From: UBA7957 sp965224675
GTDB lineage: Bacteria > Pseudomonadota > Gammaproteobacteria > Granulosicoccales > Granulosicoccaceae
Assembly: GCA_965224675.1 (NCBI GenBank)
Contig: CBDDAA010000004.1
Coordinates: forward strand, 248,001 to 312,000
DNA: 64,000 nt
Direction of reading: 5' to 3'
A program made the translations under genes and the position numbers. Under the pieces are notes generated by a model. The model worked only from the letters and a program-made list of their open reading frames with translations, ran no database searches and had not been told where the DNA came from. The stretch's first letter is position 1; each line of letters begins with the position of its first letter. This document shows positions 7,102-15,231 of the stretch, piece after piece.

Positions 7102-9309
7102 ATGCAGTATGCAGAAGGTTTGAAAGAATTTATTGATATATGTAACAAGGCTATGCCACCGGAATTCTACACTTGGTCGATTAGGAAACAGAGGGAATTA
7201 TATGAAAACCTGGCAAGTGTATTTCCATATGAATTACCTAAAACAGTGTGCATTAAGGAAATTGTTTTTGACATAAATGGAAGTTCTGCCAAAGTGAGAA
7301 CTTATACGCCTGATGAACGTATAGGAAAAGCAACGATAATATATATTCGCGGAGGTGGGTTTGTATTGGGGTCACTTGACACACATAATACAGTGTGCGC
7401 CGAGTTGGCAGAAAAAAGCGGACTTATGGTGATAGCGTTAGATTTCCCTTTATCTCCAGAGGCTTCTTTTCCTGTGGCATTAGAAAAATGTAACAACCTT
7501 GTAAATCACCTTATTGCGCACAAGACTGAGCTTGATATTAACGCTGAACAGATTGTGCTTGCAGGGGATAGCTCAGGTGCCAACATGGTGGTTAGTATTT
7601 GTCTCATGCGCCGTGACAGAGGGGAGATGAAATTGAAAGGGCAATCATTAATTAGTCCGGTTCTCGATTTCACAAGATGGCAATCAGGAGGTGATGATGC
7701 ACCTTTGCTTACTGGTGGAGAAATGGAATTTTATACTAAATGCTATTCACCTAACTTAAAAGATACTGAAGGGAAATATGTGTCTCCATTGTATGCTGAT
7801 AATTATGCGGATTTACCTCCGGCTTATATCATGGGTGCAGAACTTGATTCGTTATTAATTGATTCGAATAGATACCATGAAGCACTTGTGAGTGATGGGG
7901 TTTATAGTGAAATAACAGTGCGAAAAGGATTAGTACATTCAGCGATTCGAGCCCGAGGGTACTCTAAGGATGTAATGAATGCGTGGAATACATTTTGTGT
8001 CAAAACAGCAGAATTGACTAATTACATGCCGGAACTTTCAAATAAAGTTGCGATAGTTGATCCATACTCTTCAGGGATATATTACGCAGAAGCGTTTGCA
8101 AAATACGGAGTTAGCTGTATCGCTATTCAGACCAGTACAGAACCCCCGGATGTCTATGCCCGCATGTATATACCCGATTCGTTTAGCCAGATATTGATTT
8201 ATAAAAGCTTAGACCAAATGGTAGAAAAGCTGTCAGCACTTGACGTGCAGTACATTTTGCCAGGTTGCGAATCGGGGGTAGCACTTGCAGACATATTGAC
8301 TGAGACACTAGGACTGCCGACCGCAAATGTTAGCTCTCTGAAAGCGTCCAGAAGAAACAAATACTTTATGCACTTAGCCCTTAGGGATAATAATGTTCCG
8401 TCAGTGCCCCAAATATTTACTAATGATAAACGAGAGCTCATTGATTTTGTGGATAAATACCGTAGTTCAGATCTTGACGTGATTTTGAAACCAGCGCTAA
8501 GTGCAAGCACTGATGGAGTATACAGAGAAAAAACGCGGGTTGGTGTGTGCAAGCGATTTGACAAGCTACTTAATACAACAAATCGTTTGGGAATTGTTAA
8601 CGACAAAATTTTGATACAGGAATATATGGCCGGCAGTGAATACGTGGTCGATACTTTTACATATGATGGAGATCATCACGTTTCAGATGTATGCTTATAT
8701 AAAAAAAGAAATGAGGATGTGGCTGTTGCAGTTTACGAGACTATGACATGGGTGGATAAAACCGATCCGAACTACTATCGACTGATCGATTATGCGAAAA
8801 ATGTTCTTAATAGCGTTGGAATGAAATTCGGGGTTGCACACATTGAGATTATCATAACGTGTAATGGACCAGCATTAGTAGAAATCGGAACTCGTCCGCA
8901 TGGAGGTGGGCACCCAAAGTACAATAAATATGCGACAGGTACTAACCAACTCGAATCACTCGCATCACTTATTTGTGGTAAACATAAATTTGGCGAATCA
9001 ACTTCAAATCTGTTGAGAGCACAACAAAAAGTTGTTTTTTTGTACACAGAATATGAAGGACTTGTATTGGACTGTAGCTGTTTGCAGGAGATCAAAAAAT
9101 TAGAAACGTATATAGACTCGATTGTTAACATTAAGAAAGGATCCGTTTTAAAACGAACAACGGATTTGTTTTCTACGTTAGATCTAGGATTTGTTGTGCT
9201 AAATGCGAGTAATAAAAATAAGATTGAACGGGATGTGAATAGGATACGAAAAATACAGAAAAGAATTGTTTTGAATGAATCATTAAAAATTTTTGAAGCC
9301 GAAATGTGA
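7102..9309 (+). CDS. Fusion of HSL-type alpha/beta-hydrolase and ATP-grasp ligase
   Basis: A 735-residue two-domain protein. Residues about 1-300 are a hormone-sensitive-lipase-type hydrolase with oxyanion loop RGGGFVLG (83-90; the usual first His is Arg), nucleophile Ser157 in GDSSG, Asp249 and His279. Residues about 315-735 are an ATP-grasp domain of the carboxylate-amine ligase type: an N-terminal nucleotide-fold-like segment (KVAIVDPYSSG), an ATP-binding lysine region near ILKPALSAS (461-469), and Mg-binding acidic residues in HIEI (Glu582) and LVEIGTRPHGGG (Glu594). ATP-grasp enzymes of this type join amino acids through acyl phosphates. I infer that it makes an amide or dipeptide bond in the product. 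GGGGAG is well placed before the start. The hydrolase half is a paralog of the protein at 12886-13773. Confidence 0.9.
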   Translation: MQYAEGLKEFIDICNKAMPPEFYTWSIRKQRELYENLASVFPYELPKTVCIKEIVFDINGSSAKVRTYTPDERIGKATIIYIRGGGFVLGSLDTHNTVCAELAEKSGLMVIALDFPLSPEASFPVALEKCNNLVNHLIAHKTELDINAEQIVLAGDSSGANMVVSICLMRRDRGEMKLKGQSLISPVLDFTRWQSGGDDAPLLTGGEMEFYTKCYSPNLKDTEGKYVSPLYADNYADLPPAYIMGAELDSLLIDSNRYHEALVSDGVYSEITVRKGLVHSAIRARGYSKDVMNAWNTFCVKTAELTNYMPELSNKVAIVDPYSSGIYYAEAFAKYGVSCIAIQTSTEPPDVYARMYIPDSFSQILIYKSLDQMVEKLSALDVQYILPGCESGVALADILTETLGLPTANVSSLKASRRNKYFMHLALRDNNVPSVPQIFTNDKRELIDFVDKYRSSDLDVILKPALSASTDGVYREKTRVGVCKRFDKLLNTTNRLGIVNDKILIQEYMAGSEYVVDTFTYDGDHHVSDVCLYKKRNEDVAVAVYETMTWVDKTDPNYYRLIDYAKNVLNSVGMKFGVAHIEIIITCNGPALVEIGTRPHGGGHPKYNKYATGTNQLESLASLICGKHKFGESTSNLLRAQQKVVFLYTEYEGLVLDCSCLQEIKKLETYIDSIVNIKKGSVLKRTTDLFSTLDLGFVVLNASNKNKIERDVNRIRKIQKRIVLNESLKIFEAEM

Positions 9310-9973
9310 AAGGAAAAAATTAGTTCAATTTTGACATTAAATGTTTAATTTATGAATTGTAAATAATAACTATAAACTCGATATTTAGTAATTAAGAAGA
9401 TCATTCCGAACTACGGTTAAATTAACGTAGTTCGGATGATCGAAATATTTTAAATACATGCTATAAATATTCTGTATTATTTCAATAATTGTCTGAGATC
9501 TGATAATTAATAAAATATTCATCTCTAATCAAATTTGATCAAAATAACTGCATCCTAACTTAAGAACATCAATAGTTATGTGAGTAAAGCATTACTTTCT
9601 ATCAGTCCATTAATAAATTATAAATATACTCTAATAAAGTCAAAAAACATAGATACAAAAAACTGTATATCATTAATTTTGATGCATATTTTTGTAATTT
9701 TTCGCCTATACTCGGATTGTTTTGGCGTATTTATTCACTCTTTTAAATTTGGTTGTTTTGGTTGAAAATTCGATAATTTATATTTCAAAATATTAATATA
9801 ACATAGTTGTAGTAATCGATAATTAACATCTGCCTTTTTTTCAATAGATTACAAGTATGGTTAAAATTAATTAAATCTATGTATCTCTATTTTTTATTGG
9901 TTGGGTTAATTTAAAATATCATAAATCCTGTTAATCGAAATATTCAATCACAAATTTTTACACTAGAGTCGCA
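9310..9973. other. Long AT-rich non-coding gap with a terminator-like hairpin
   Basis: The 870 bp between the fusion gene and the methyltransferase gene are strikingly AT-rich. They hold a strong hairpin (9400-9440) and promoter copy D at the right end. A 61-codon frame at 9580-9765 has no recognisable start context and low-complexity composition. No other gene is seen. Confidence 0.5.
9400..9440 (+). terminator. Terminator-like hairpin after the ATP-grasp fusion gene
   Basis: Stem arms 9400-9415 and 9426-9440 pair over 15 bp with a single bulged T and a loop of about ten bases. The stem centre CCGAACTACG is GC-richer than its surroundings. Only a weak T-containing tail follows, so efficiency is uncertain. 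Confidence 0.55.
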
Positions 9974-10043
9974 CATATTTACAAAATAAATGAACAAATA
10001 GTCTGTTGATTATGGACTATTTATATAGCTATATTTAGTTTCA
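9974..10043 (+). promoter_or_regulatory. Cluster promoter/operator module, copy D
   Basis: Fourth copy. It has TTGATT at 10006-10011, an 18-bp spacer, TATATT at 10030-10035, and half-sites AAATAGTCT (9996-10004) and GGACTATTT (10014-10022). It lies about 136 bp before the methyltransferase start and should drive the five-gene unit 10180-14972. Confidence 0.8.
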
Positions 10044-10179
10044 AGGGGATATAGAAAATAATTTTGGATCAGGAATTTATGTTTAAAGCAATAACCAAGT
10101 AAAAAATTGTTTCAACAATTAGTCAGCATATAGCATTCTGAACAAACCTGCTCCATTTACTAACACTTAGGACGCAAGT

Positions 10180-11118
10180 ATGAATACGAATATATCAATG
10201 AGCAATTTTCAGTTTTGTCTACCATCCAACTTCCCGAAATGGCATTTCGGTATGTTGAATGATGTTGTTCGGAACAATGCAATGGAGCGTTCAATAAAAA
10301 AATGCAAACCTCAGGGAAAGGTAGTATTTGAGATAGGATCTGGAACAGGCATAGTCGCAATGTTGTTCGCGAAATATGGGGCAACACATGTATACACGTG
10401 TGAGACAGACGAGAATATGTTTCAAATTGCAAGGGCGTTAATTAATGAAAGCGAGTACTCAGAACGAATTACTGTCTTGTTTGGACATTCATCCAAAACA
10501 CTGTCAAAAATAAGGAAGGCAATTGAGCCAGATATTATATTTACCGAAACACTGGACTGTGGCGTAGTGGGCGAGGGATTCTACGAAATTAAGCAGAATA
10601 TTTTAAATTATGCTACCAAGAGTACCAAGATACTGCCTGTGGAAGTATTACAAAATTGTGTGTTGCTTGAATCGGATATGCTGGATCAATTAAACAGAGT
10701 TGATTCGGCTGTTGGTTTCGATGTTTCACTACTCAATAAGTACAGGACGAGGACATATTTTCCTGTGCACTCGGAGCTGTATGAGTGTAAATATTTGTCA
10801 GTACCAAAGCTGATGAAAAAGTACAGATTGGATGCCGGTCAGGAGTTCAGTCATTTTTCCATTACCGCTTCTAAATCAGGCATTTGTCACGGTATTTTGA
10901 GTTGGTTTGAGGTCGATTTTGGTGGCCACAGTGTATCAACCCATCCACATAGCGGGAGTCATTGGCATCAGGCATTCCATCCATTTGATATCCCGGAACA
11001 CGTTAGCAGAGGTAAACAATATGACTTCAGCATAGGCAAAGATGGATGTGTCGGCACTCCAGTAAAGAGAATGACCATGCATTTGGTTAATCGTCAAGTC
11101 GAGTTAGGAGAATTATAG
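10180..11118 (+). CDS. PRMT-like L-arginine N-methyltransferase (SznE/StzE-like)
   Basis: A 312-residue class I SAM methyltransferase. The SAM-binding motif I is EIGSGTGIVAML (51-62). A PRMT-style double-glutamate loop follows (Glu123 and Glu132 in TETLDCGVVGEG, E-x8-E as in PRMTs), and a THW-like loop is present near the C-terminus (SHWHQ). In streptozotocin biosynthesis a PRMT homologue, SznE, methylates free L-arginine to N-omega-methyl-L-arginine, the substrate of SznF. Here the next gene, overlapping by one base, encodes the SznF-like enzyme, so I assign the same reaction by context. The alternative is methylation of a different guanidino compound. AGGA lies ahead of the ATG. Confidence 0.85.
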   Translation: MNTNISMSNFQFCLPSNFPKWHFGMLNDVVRNNAMERSIKKCKPQGKVVFEIGSGTGIVAMLFAKYGATHVYTCETDENMFQIARALINESEYSERITVLFGHSSKTLSKIRKAIEPDIIFTETLDCGVVGEGFYEIKQNILNYATKSTKILPVEVLQNCVLLESDMLDQLNRVDSAVGFDVSLLNKYRTRTYFPVHSELYECKYLSVPKLMKKYRLDAGQEFSHFSITASKSGICHGILSWFEVDFGGHSVSTHPHSGSHWHQAFHPFDIPEHVSRGKQYDFSIGKDGCVGTPVKRMTMHLVNRQVELGEL

Positions 11119-12557
11119 TGAACAAGTTGAATGTAATGGATCAAAAACAAGTAAATGATTTCGCGGATATGGAAGTATGTAGGGACGCGTTATTGTATTA
11201 CTTGGATAGCCCACTATTTCAAGACGAAGACAGTCGGTATGAGACTAATTTGTATAAAAGAAAATTGAGGCCTCACATAATCAGATATCTTGATTATTCG
11301 AAACCTTTAACACTTAATACAATTTCCGATTATTCCACTTTTAGCGCAAACAGGTCGCTTGCAAGTATGTATGAACAGGATTTTTTAATATTGCCTGACA
11401 AAAAGAATGCTGCATTTGAATACGACGCATTTTGCGAATTCTACTCGCCGGAACGTAAAGCTGCAGCAGGTTGTGCAATACCAGCGCTAGAAAAATATCT
11501 GTTTAATTTTCTCAATAAGGAAATTCAAATATCGGGTGATTGGAATTTAAAAACAGTTGAGTCTTATTTTTTAAATTATGCAGAGGAAAGCAATAATTCA
11601 AAGGAGAAACTGAAGTCAGTTGAGGCCATTGAAAACTCGTCTGATCAATCGACAACAGCAAAGGATCTATTGATCCAGCTTGCACCTGATTTTTTGCTTG
11701 AGTCCAGTCCCATGGCCAGATATACCGGCGGATGTTATGGGGAAATTGGTTCTAGTCTTTTCAAGGTAATTATTGATGAACTAGGCTATGGCGTGTATGA
11801 AAAGAAACACTCTGTACTTTATACTGATACGATGAAGAGTGTCGGGCTTAATCCATTGATTCACAGATATTGGCAGTATTATCTGAATTCAAGCTTAATG
11901 CTTGCGAATTACTACAATATGATTACCCGGGATAAACGCTATATATTTCGATATATAGGTGCGATATATCAGGCCGAGACTTCATTCATCAGTACTTGTG
12001 CGGCATGGAAAAAGGCGCTAAAAATGACTTTACCCGGGATTGATACCCGTTATTTCACAGAACATGTTCATGTTGATCAGCATCACAGCCGAATGGTTTT
12101 TAATGAGCTAGTGAAGCCTACTATAGAAATGTACGGAAATAAGGCAACTGAGGAGATAATTCGTGGATTTGAAGAGGCAAAATGGTTAGCCAATTTTGCT
12201 GAAAATGATTTTGCAAAACAAATAAAGTGGAAAGACAGTGCGGCTGAATATCAAGGCATTCATGATGCCATTTTTAGCAGCGTAGAAGAGGCGGCTAAAA
12301 ATTTAAAAATAAAAAAACAGACATTCGTGGAACCCAAAGATGAGTTATCAGTTACACATAGTCACGATGAGGATGAACTTTGCCATATAAATAGTGGAGA
12401 GTTGGAATTTCTTAACGGTTTTGGAAAATCTACGATTCTGAAACCAGGGAAGGGAATTGTCATTAAACATCAAAGGCTACACGGTGCTCTTATTACAAGT
12501 AAAAGCTGTGATTATTCAATTTATACAATAGGAGATCACGCAAAATGGACCAATTAA
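11118..12557 (+). CDS. SznF-like N-nitrosourea-forming metalloenzyme (diiron oxygenase + cupin)
   Basis: A 479-residue protein with three parts: an N-terminal helical region (about 1-180), a heme-oxygenase-like diiron domain (about 185-385) and a C-terminal cupin (about 400-475). Diiron ligand candidates are Glu195, Glu221, His231, Glu287, His316, Asp320 and His323; the last three keep the H-x3-D-x2-H spacing. Cupin ligands are His414, His416 and His455. As I recall the SznF ligand numbers, every one is matched with a constant offset of 5 to 7. SznF hydroxylates N-omega-methyl-L-arginine twice and its cupin iron then rearranges the product to an N-nitrosourea. GTG start at 11118 overlaps the preceding TAG (TAGTG), with GGAG 7 bases upstream. 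I am confident of the family; the exact product is inferred. Confidence 0.93.
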   Translation: MNKLNVMDQKQVNDFADMEVCRDALLYYLDSPLFQDEDSRYETNLYKRKLRPHIIRYLDYSKPLTLNTISDYSTFSANRSLASMYEQDFLILPDKKNAAFEYDAFCEFYSPERKAAAGCAIPALEKYLFNFLNKEIQISGDWNLKTVESYFLNYAEESNNSKEKLKSVEAIENSSDQSTTAKDLLIQLAPDFLLESSPMARYTGGCYGEIGSSLFKVIIDELGYGVYEKKHSVLYTDTMKSVGLNPLIHRYWQYYLNSSLMLANYYNMITRDKRYIFRYIGAIYQAETSFISTCAAWKKALKMTLPGIDTRYFTEHVHVDQHHSRMVFNELVKPTIEMYGNKATEEIIRGFEEAKWLANFAENDFAKQIKWKDSAAEYQGIHDAIFSSVEEAAKNLKIKKQTFVEPKDELSVTHSHDEDELCHINSGELEFLNGFGKSTILKPGKGIVIKHQRLHGALITSKSCDYSIYTIGDHAKWTN

Positions 12558-12886
12558 TGGAAGTGCGTGCCCCAGCAGAGTATTTGATTGAGGACAAGAC
12601 GAAAAATAATCGAACGCACGTGGTTGTGGATGATAACAAATGTCTGACGTTATTTGATGACAAATGCCCTCATAGAGGGGGGCCTTTGCACCTTGCATTA
12701 AAAGACCCAAATGGAGATCTAATTTGCCCATGGCACGGTAAGAAGGTGTGTAAACGAAAAAAAGCAATCAATACTGCAGCTGTGTATATAGTCAGTACTG
12801 GTAGTTTGAGGATAGTTAATCCAGACTCAAAGAACGGTGACCATTGGGGAATCAGGCGTTTGTCAAAATTACAGAGAGTAAAGTGA
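12545..12886 (+). CDS. Rieske-type [2Fe-2S] ferredoxin
   Basis: A 113-residue single-domain Rieske protein. The cluster ligands are Cys41 and His43 (CPHRGG) and Cys61 and His64 (CPWHGK). It overlaps the SznF-like gene by 13 bp. AGGAGA ends nine bases before the ATG at 12545, which favours that start over the TAATG at 12557. No oxygenase catalytic domain is attached, so it should be an electron carrier. Its position suggests it feeds electrons to the diiron oxygenase encoded just upstream; this is inference. Confidence 0.9.
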   Translation: MDQLMEVRAPAEYLIEDKTKNNRTHVVVDDNKCLTLFDDKCPHRGGPLHLALKDPNGDLICPWHGKKVCKRKKAINTAAVYIVSTGSLRIVNPDSKNGDHWGIRRLSKLQRVK

Positions 12887-13773
12887 TGAGCGATTTTGCT
12901 GATGGCGTTGCGGAGTATCTGATCTATGCTAATGTGATTATGCCATATGGATACCACAAAGGACCATTAGATATGCAACGTAATATGTATGATAACTATG
13001 CAGTAATGTTGCCTTGCGATGAATTTCCAGAAGTAATACGGAAGGATATATTTGTTGCGGATGTCCCCTGTAGAAAATTTTATATAAAAGATGATTCAAG
13101 GGCCACGATTGTCTATTTCCATGGTGGAGGGTTTGTGCTTGGTGGGAAGAATAGCCATTCAGATTTAGCAGAGGAGATATGTCAAAAAACGATGACCCCC
13201 GTTATATTGGTTGATTATCGTCTTGCACCTGAAAATAAATTTCCGGCTGCACTTAACGATTCATATGGCGTTGTAAAAGCAATATTAAGTCAAGGGGAAG
13301 ATGTTATTTTGGCTGGGGAGGGCTCGGGTGGGAATATTGCGTGTTATGTTGCTCGTAGAGTTCTATCCGAAGACTTGAATTCTGCCATAAATAGAATTGC
13401 GTTGTTCTGTCCGGTTCTCAATTTTGATCGATGGCGAAATGGAGGGGTTGATGTTCCCGGTTTGAGTGGCGGTGAAATGACGCATTTTGTTTCCTGCTAT
13501 ACAGAAGGGGTAATATCACCGGACCATATTGATATATCCCCACTGTTACACGCAAACGCATTTAAAAAATTTCCTAAAACCTACATTGCCTACGCGAGTG
13601 AAGATTCACTCAATGTCGATGCGATTGAATTATCTAACACCTTAACAAAGCATTCTGTAAAAAATCAGTTGGTTTGTCACCAAGGTCTTGTGCATGCTTG
13701 TCTTCGAGCGAAGTGTTTTTCAGAGATTGTTTGCGGAGTGTTTGAGGAATTTTGTGAGGCGATGATATCATGA
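12886..13773 (+). CDS. HSL-family alpha/beta-hydrolase lacking the usual serine nucleophile
   Basis: A 295-residue paralog of the hydrolase domain of the fusion protein at 7102-9309, sharing blocks such as SGGEM, DRW and QGLVH. The oxyanion motif HGGG is intact (79-82), and Asp240 and His270 fit the other triad positions. The nucleophile motif reads GEGSGG (144-149) where the family has GDSAGG, so the expected serine is Gly146. Ser147, one residue on, could substitute only if the turn shifts. It may therefore be a pseudoenzyme, binding protein or enzyme of changed chemistry. The ATG at 12886 overlaps the ferredoxin TGA (TGATG); an upstream in-frame ATG at 12844 lies inside the ferredoxin gene. 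Confidence 0.88.
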   Translation: MSDFADGVAEYLIYANVIMPYGYHKGPLDMQRNMYDNYAVMLPCDEFPEVIRKDIFVADVPCRKFYIKDDSRATIVYFHGGGFVLGGKNSHSDLAEEICQKTMTPVILVDYRLAPENKFPAALNDSYGVVKAILSQGEDVILAGEGSGGNIACYVARRVLSEDLNSAINRIALFCPVLNFDRWRNGGVDVPGLSGGEMTHFVSCYTEGVISPDHIDISPLLHANAFKKFPKTYIAYASEDSLNVDAIELSNTLTKHSVKNQLVCHQGLVHACLRAKCFSEIVCGVFEEFCEAMIS

Positions 13774-14972
13774 ATACTAGTGGATCAATTAACCGTTTTA
13801 TAGTAGCTAATTTCATAACCTACCTTGGTAATGGCATTCAAATACTTGGGGCAGCATATGTTTCGTTCAATACAACGGGATCAATTTTCTCCATCGGAGG
13901 TGTATTTTTGGCATACGCCATTCCTCAGGTGTGGTCATCCTATTATACATATGCTCTTATCAAAAGGTTTGGTGTAAAGAAAGTCTGCGTATATTCCGAT
14001 TATTATAGAACTGTTTTATTGTTGGTTTTGGGTTTGGCTGTATATGCTGATGTTTGGGTGTTAGTTCTGACTTATAGCATCACGGTAATTTCCTCAATTC
14101 TTGATTCATACTATCAGCCGTGCTCGAATAGTTTCTTTCAGCGTATAGCGCGTAAAGAGTCTGAGGAAGCTGGGAAATCGAGTTCCAACCTGGAGACAAG
14201 TATACAGGTAGCGATGCTACTGTCCGTTACGCTTGGCGCGTATTTGGCGGACAGAATCGGAATACACCTTGTATTTATGATTAATTCAGCATCATTTTTA
14301 GCCTCAGCGGTAATACTTTCTACGATCAGTATTAGTAAAGATGTATCAATAGAAGAAAATGTGACAGCTAAAAATCCGATCAGACTATACATATCGACTA
14401 TAAATCAATACAGAACTGAAGTATTTAATTTTTCTCTTGCTCGAATAATTCCCAATGTGATGAATACACTTACTATCTATTTTGTGATTCGGACACTGGA
14501 TAAAAGTTTTACTACCCTTGGTTTTGTTGATGCGATTGCGAGTATTGGGTTTGGATTGGGGGCATGGTTATATCCTCTTCTATCAAAAAAGTACGGAAAT
14601 GAAATTACAATGACGGTTAGTCTTGTCTGTACCTCAATTATGATTTTACTACAACCTCATGCAGATTTACTTTGGTTGGGATTTACATTCTTTTTAGCAA
14701 CACTCTTTTTTGGAATATCACGAGTTTCAGCGCGGGTAGCAATCATAAAGGGGCTGTCAGATGAAGTTTCAGATCTTGTTTATGCTTCAGCGAATATTTT
14801 AGGAATAATAGTCGCGATATTCCTCACTATTATAATTTGTTATACAGAATTATACGCAAGTATCCAAGCCTCCTATGCATTGGTAGGGCTATTTCTTTTA
14901 CTGATCTCGATATTCATCTGCCGTTCGGTCAGAACTCAAAACCTGCATGGCTCAATTAGCAGCAAGATTTGA
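13770..14972 (+). CDS. MFS-family exporter
   Basis: A 400-residue membrane protein with about 10-12 hydrophobic segments in two halves, of the major facilitator type. It resembles small-molecule exporters in which a hydrophilic loop (about residues 185-215) separates the halves. The start overlaps the hydrolase stop by four bases (ATGA), so it is the last gene of the operon that begins at 10180. I infer export of the finished product, giving self-protection. It may work alongside the DMT exporter at 1520-2443. Confidence 0.9.
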   Translation: MNTSGSINRFIVANFITYLGNGIQILGAAYVSFNTTGSIFSIGGVFLAYAIPQVWSSYYTYALIKRFGVKKVCVYSDYYRTVLLLVLGLAVYADVWVLVLTYSITVISSILDSYYQPCSNSFFQRIARKESEEAGKSSSNLETSIQVAMLLSVTLGAYLADRIGIHLVFMINSASFLASAVILSTISISKDVSIEENVTAKNPIRLYISTINQYRTEVFNFSLARIIPNVMNTLTIYFVIRTLDKSFTTLGFVDAIASIGFGLGAWLYPLLSKKYGNEITMTVSLVCTSIMILLQPHADLLWLGFTFFLATLFFGISRVSARVAIIKGLSDEVSDLVYASANILGIIVAIFLTIIICYTELYASIQASYALVGLFLLLISIFICRSVRTQNLHGSISSKI

Positions 14973-15089
14973 TGATTTGCCGATCATGGTTAGAAAAAGA
15001 TTGTGTTATTGTTTACGGTAATTGTATTTTCAATATTTGATTTATTCTTGCGTGAATCATTTCGCACGATAAATAAAGAGGAGTAAGTG

Positions 15090-15123
15090 TTCGCAATGGT
15101 CAAACACATTTGATCATTGTGAA
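15090..15123. promoter_or_regulatory. Imperfect 15-bp inverted repeat between convergent genes
   Basis: Arms 15090-15104 and 15109-15123 match at 13 of 15 positions around a 4-base centre. No T-run follows, so it could be an operator or a weak bidirectional terminator between the exporter gene and the converging regulator gene. The sequence is not related to the four promoter modules. Confidence 0.5.
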
Positions 15124-15231
15124 CATAATAGTGCTTTTAAAAAATTAGTGTAGTGCAAACTGATTTATAAAGAGATTTCTTAATCATCTGAGAAACTATC
15201 GACTGAAAGATCGAAATAGACAGAGAATTGA

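Noticed and set aside
9580..9765. 61-codon plus-strand frame in the AT-rich gap
   Set aside because: Lacks a convincing start context; composition is what AT-rich non-coding DNA gives by chance.
15090..15123. Fifth copy of the cluster operator
   Set aside because: It is a different inverted repeat, without the GGACTATTT half-site or promoter boxes.
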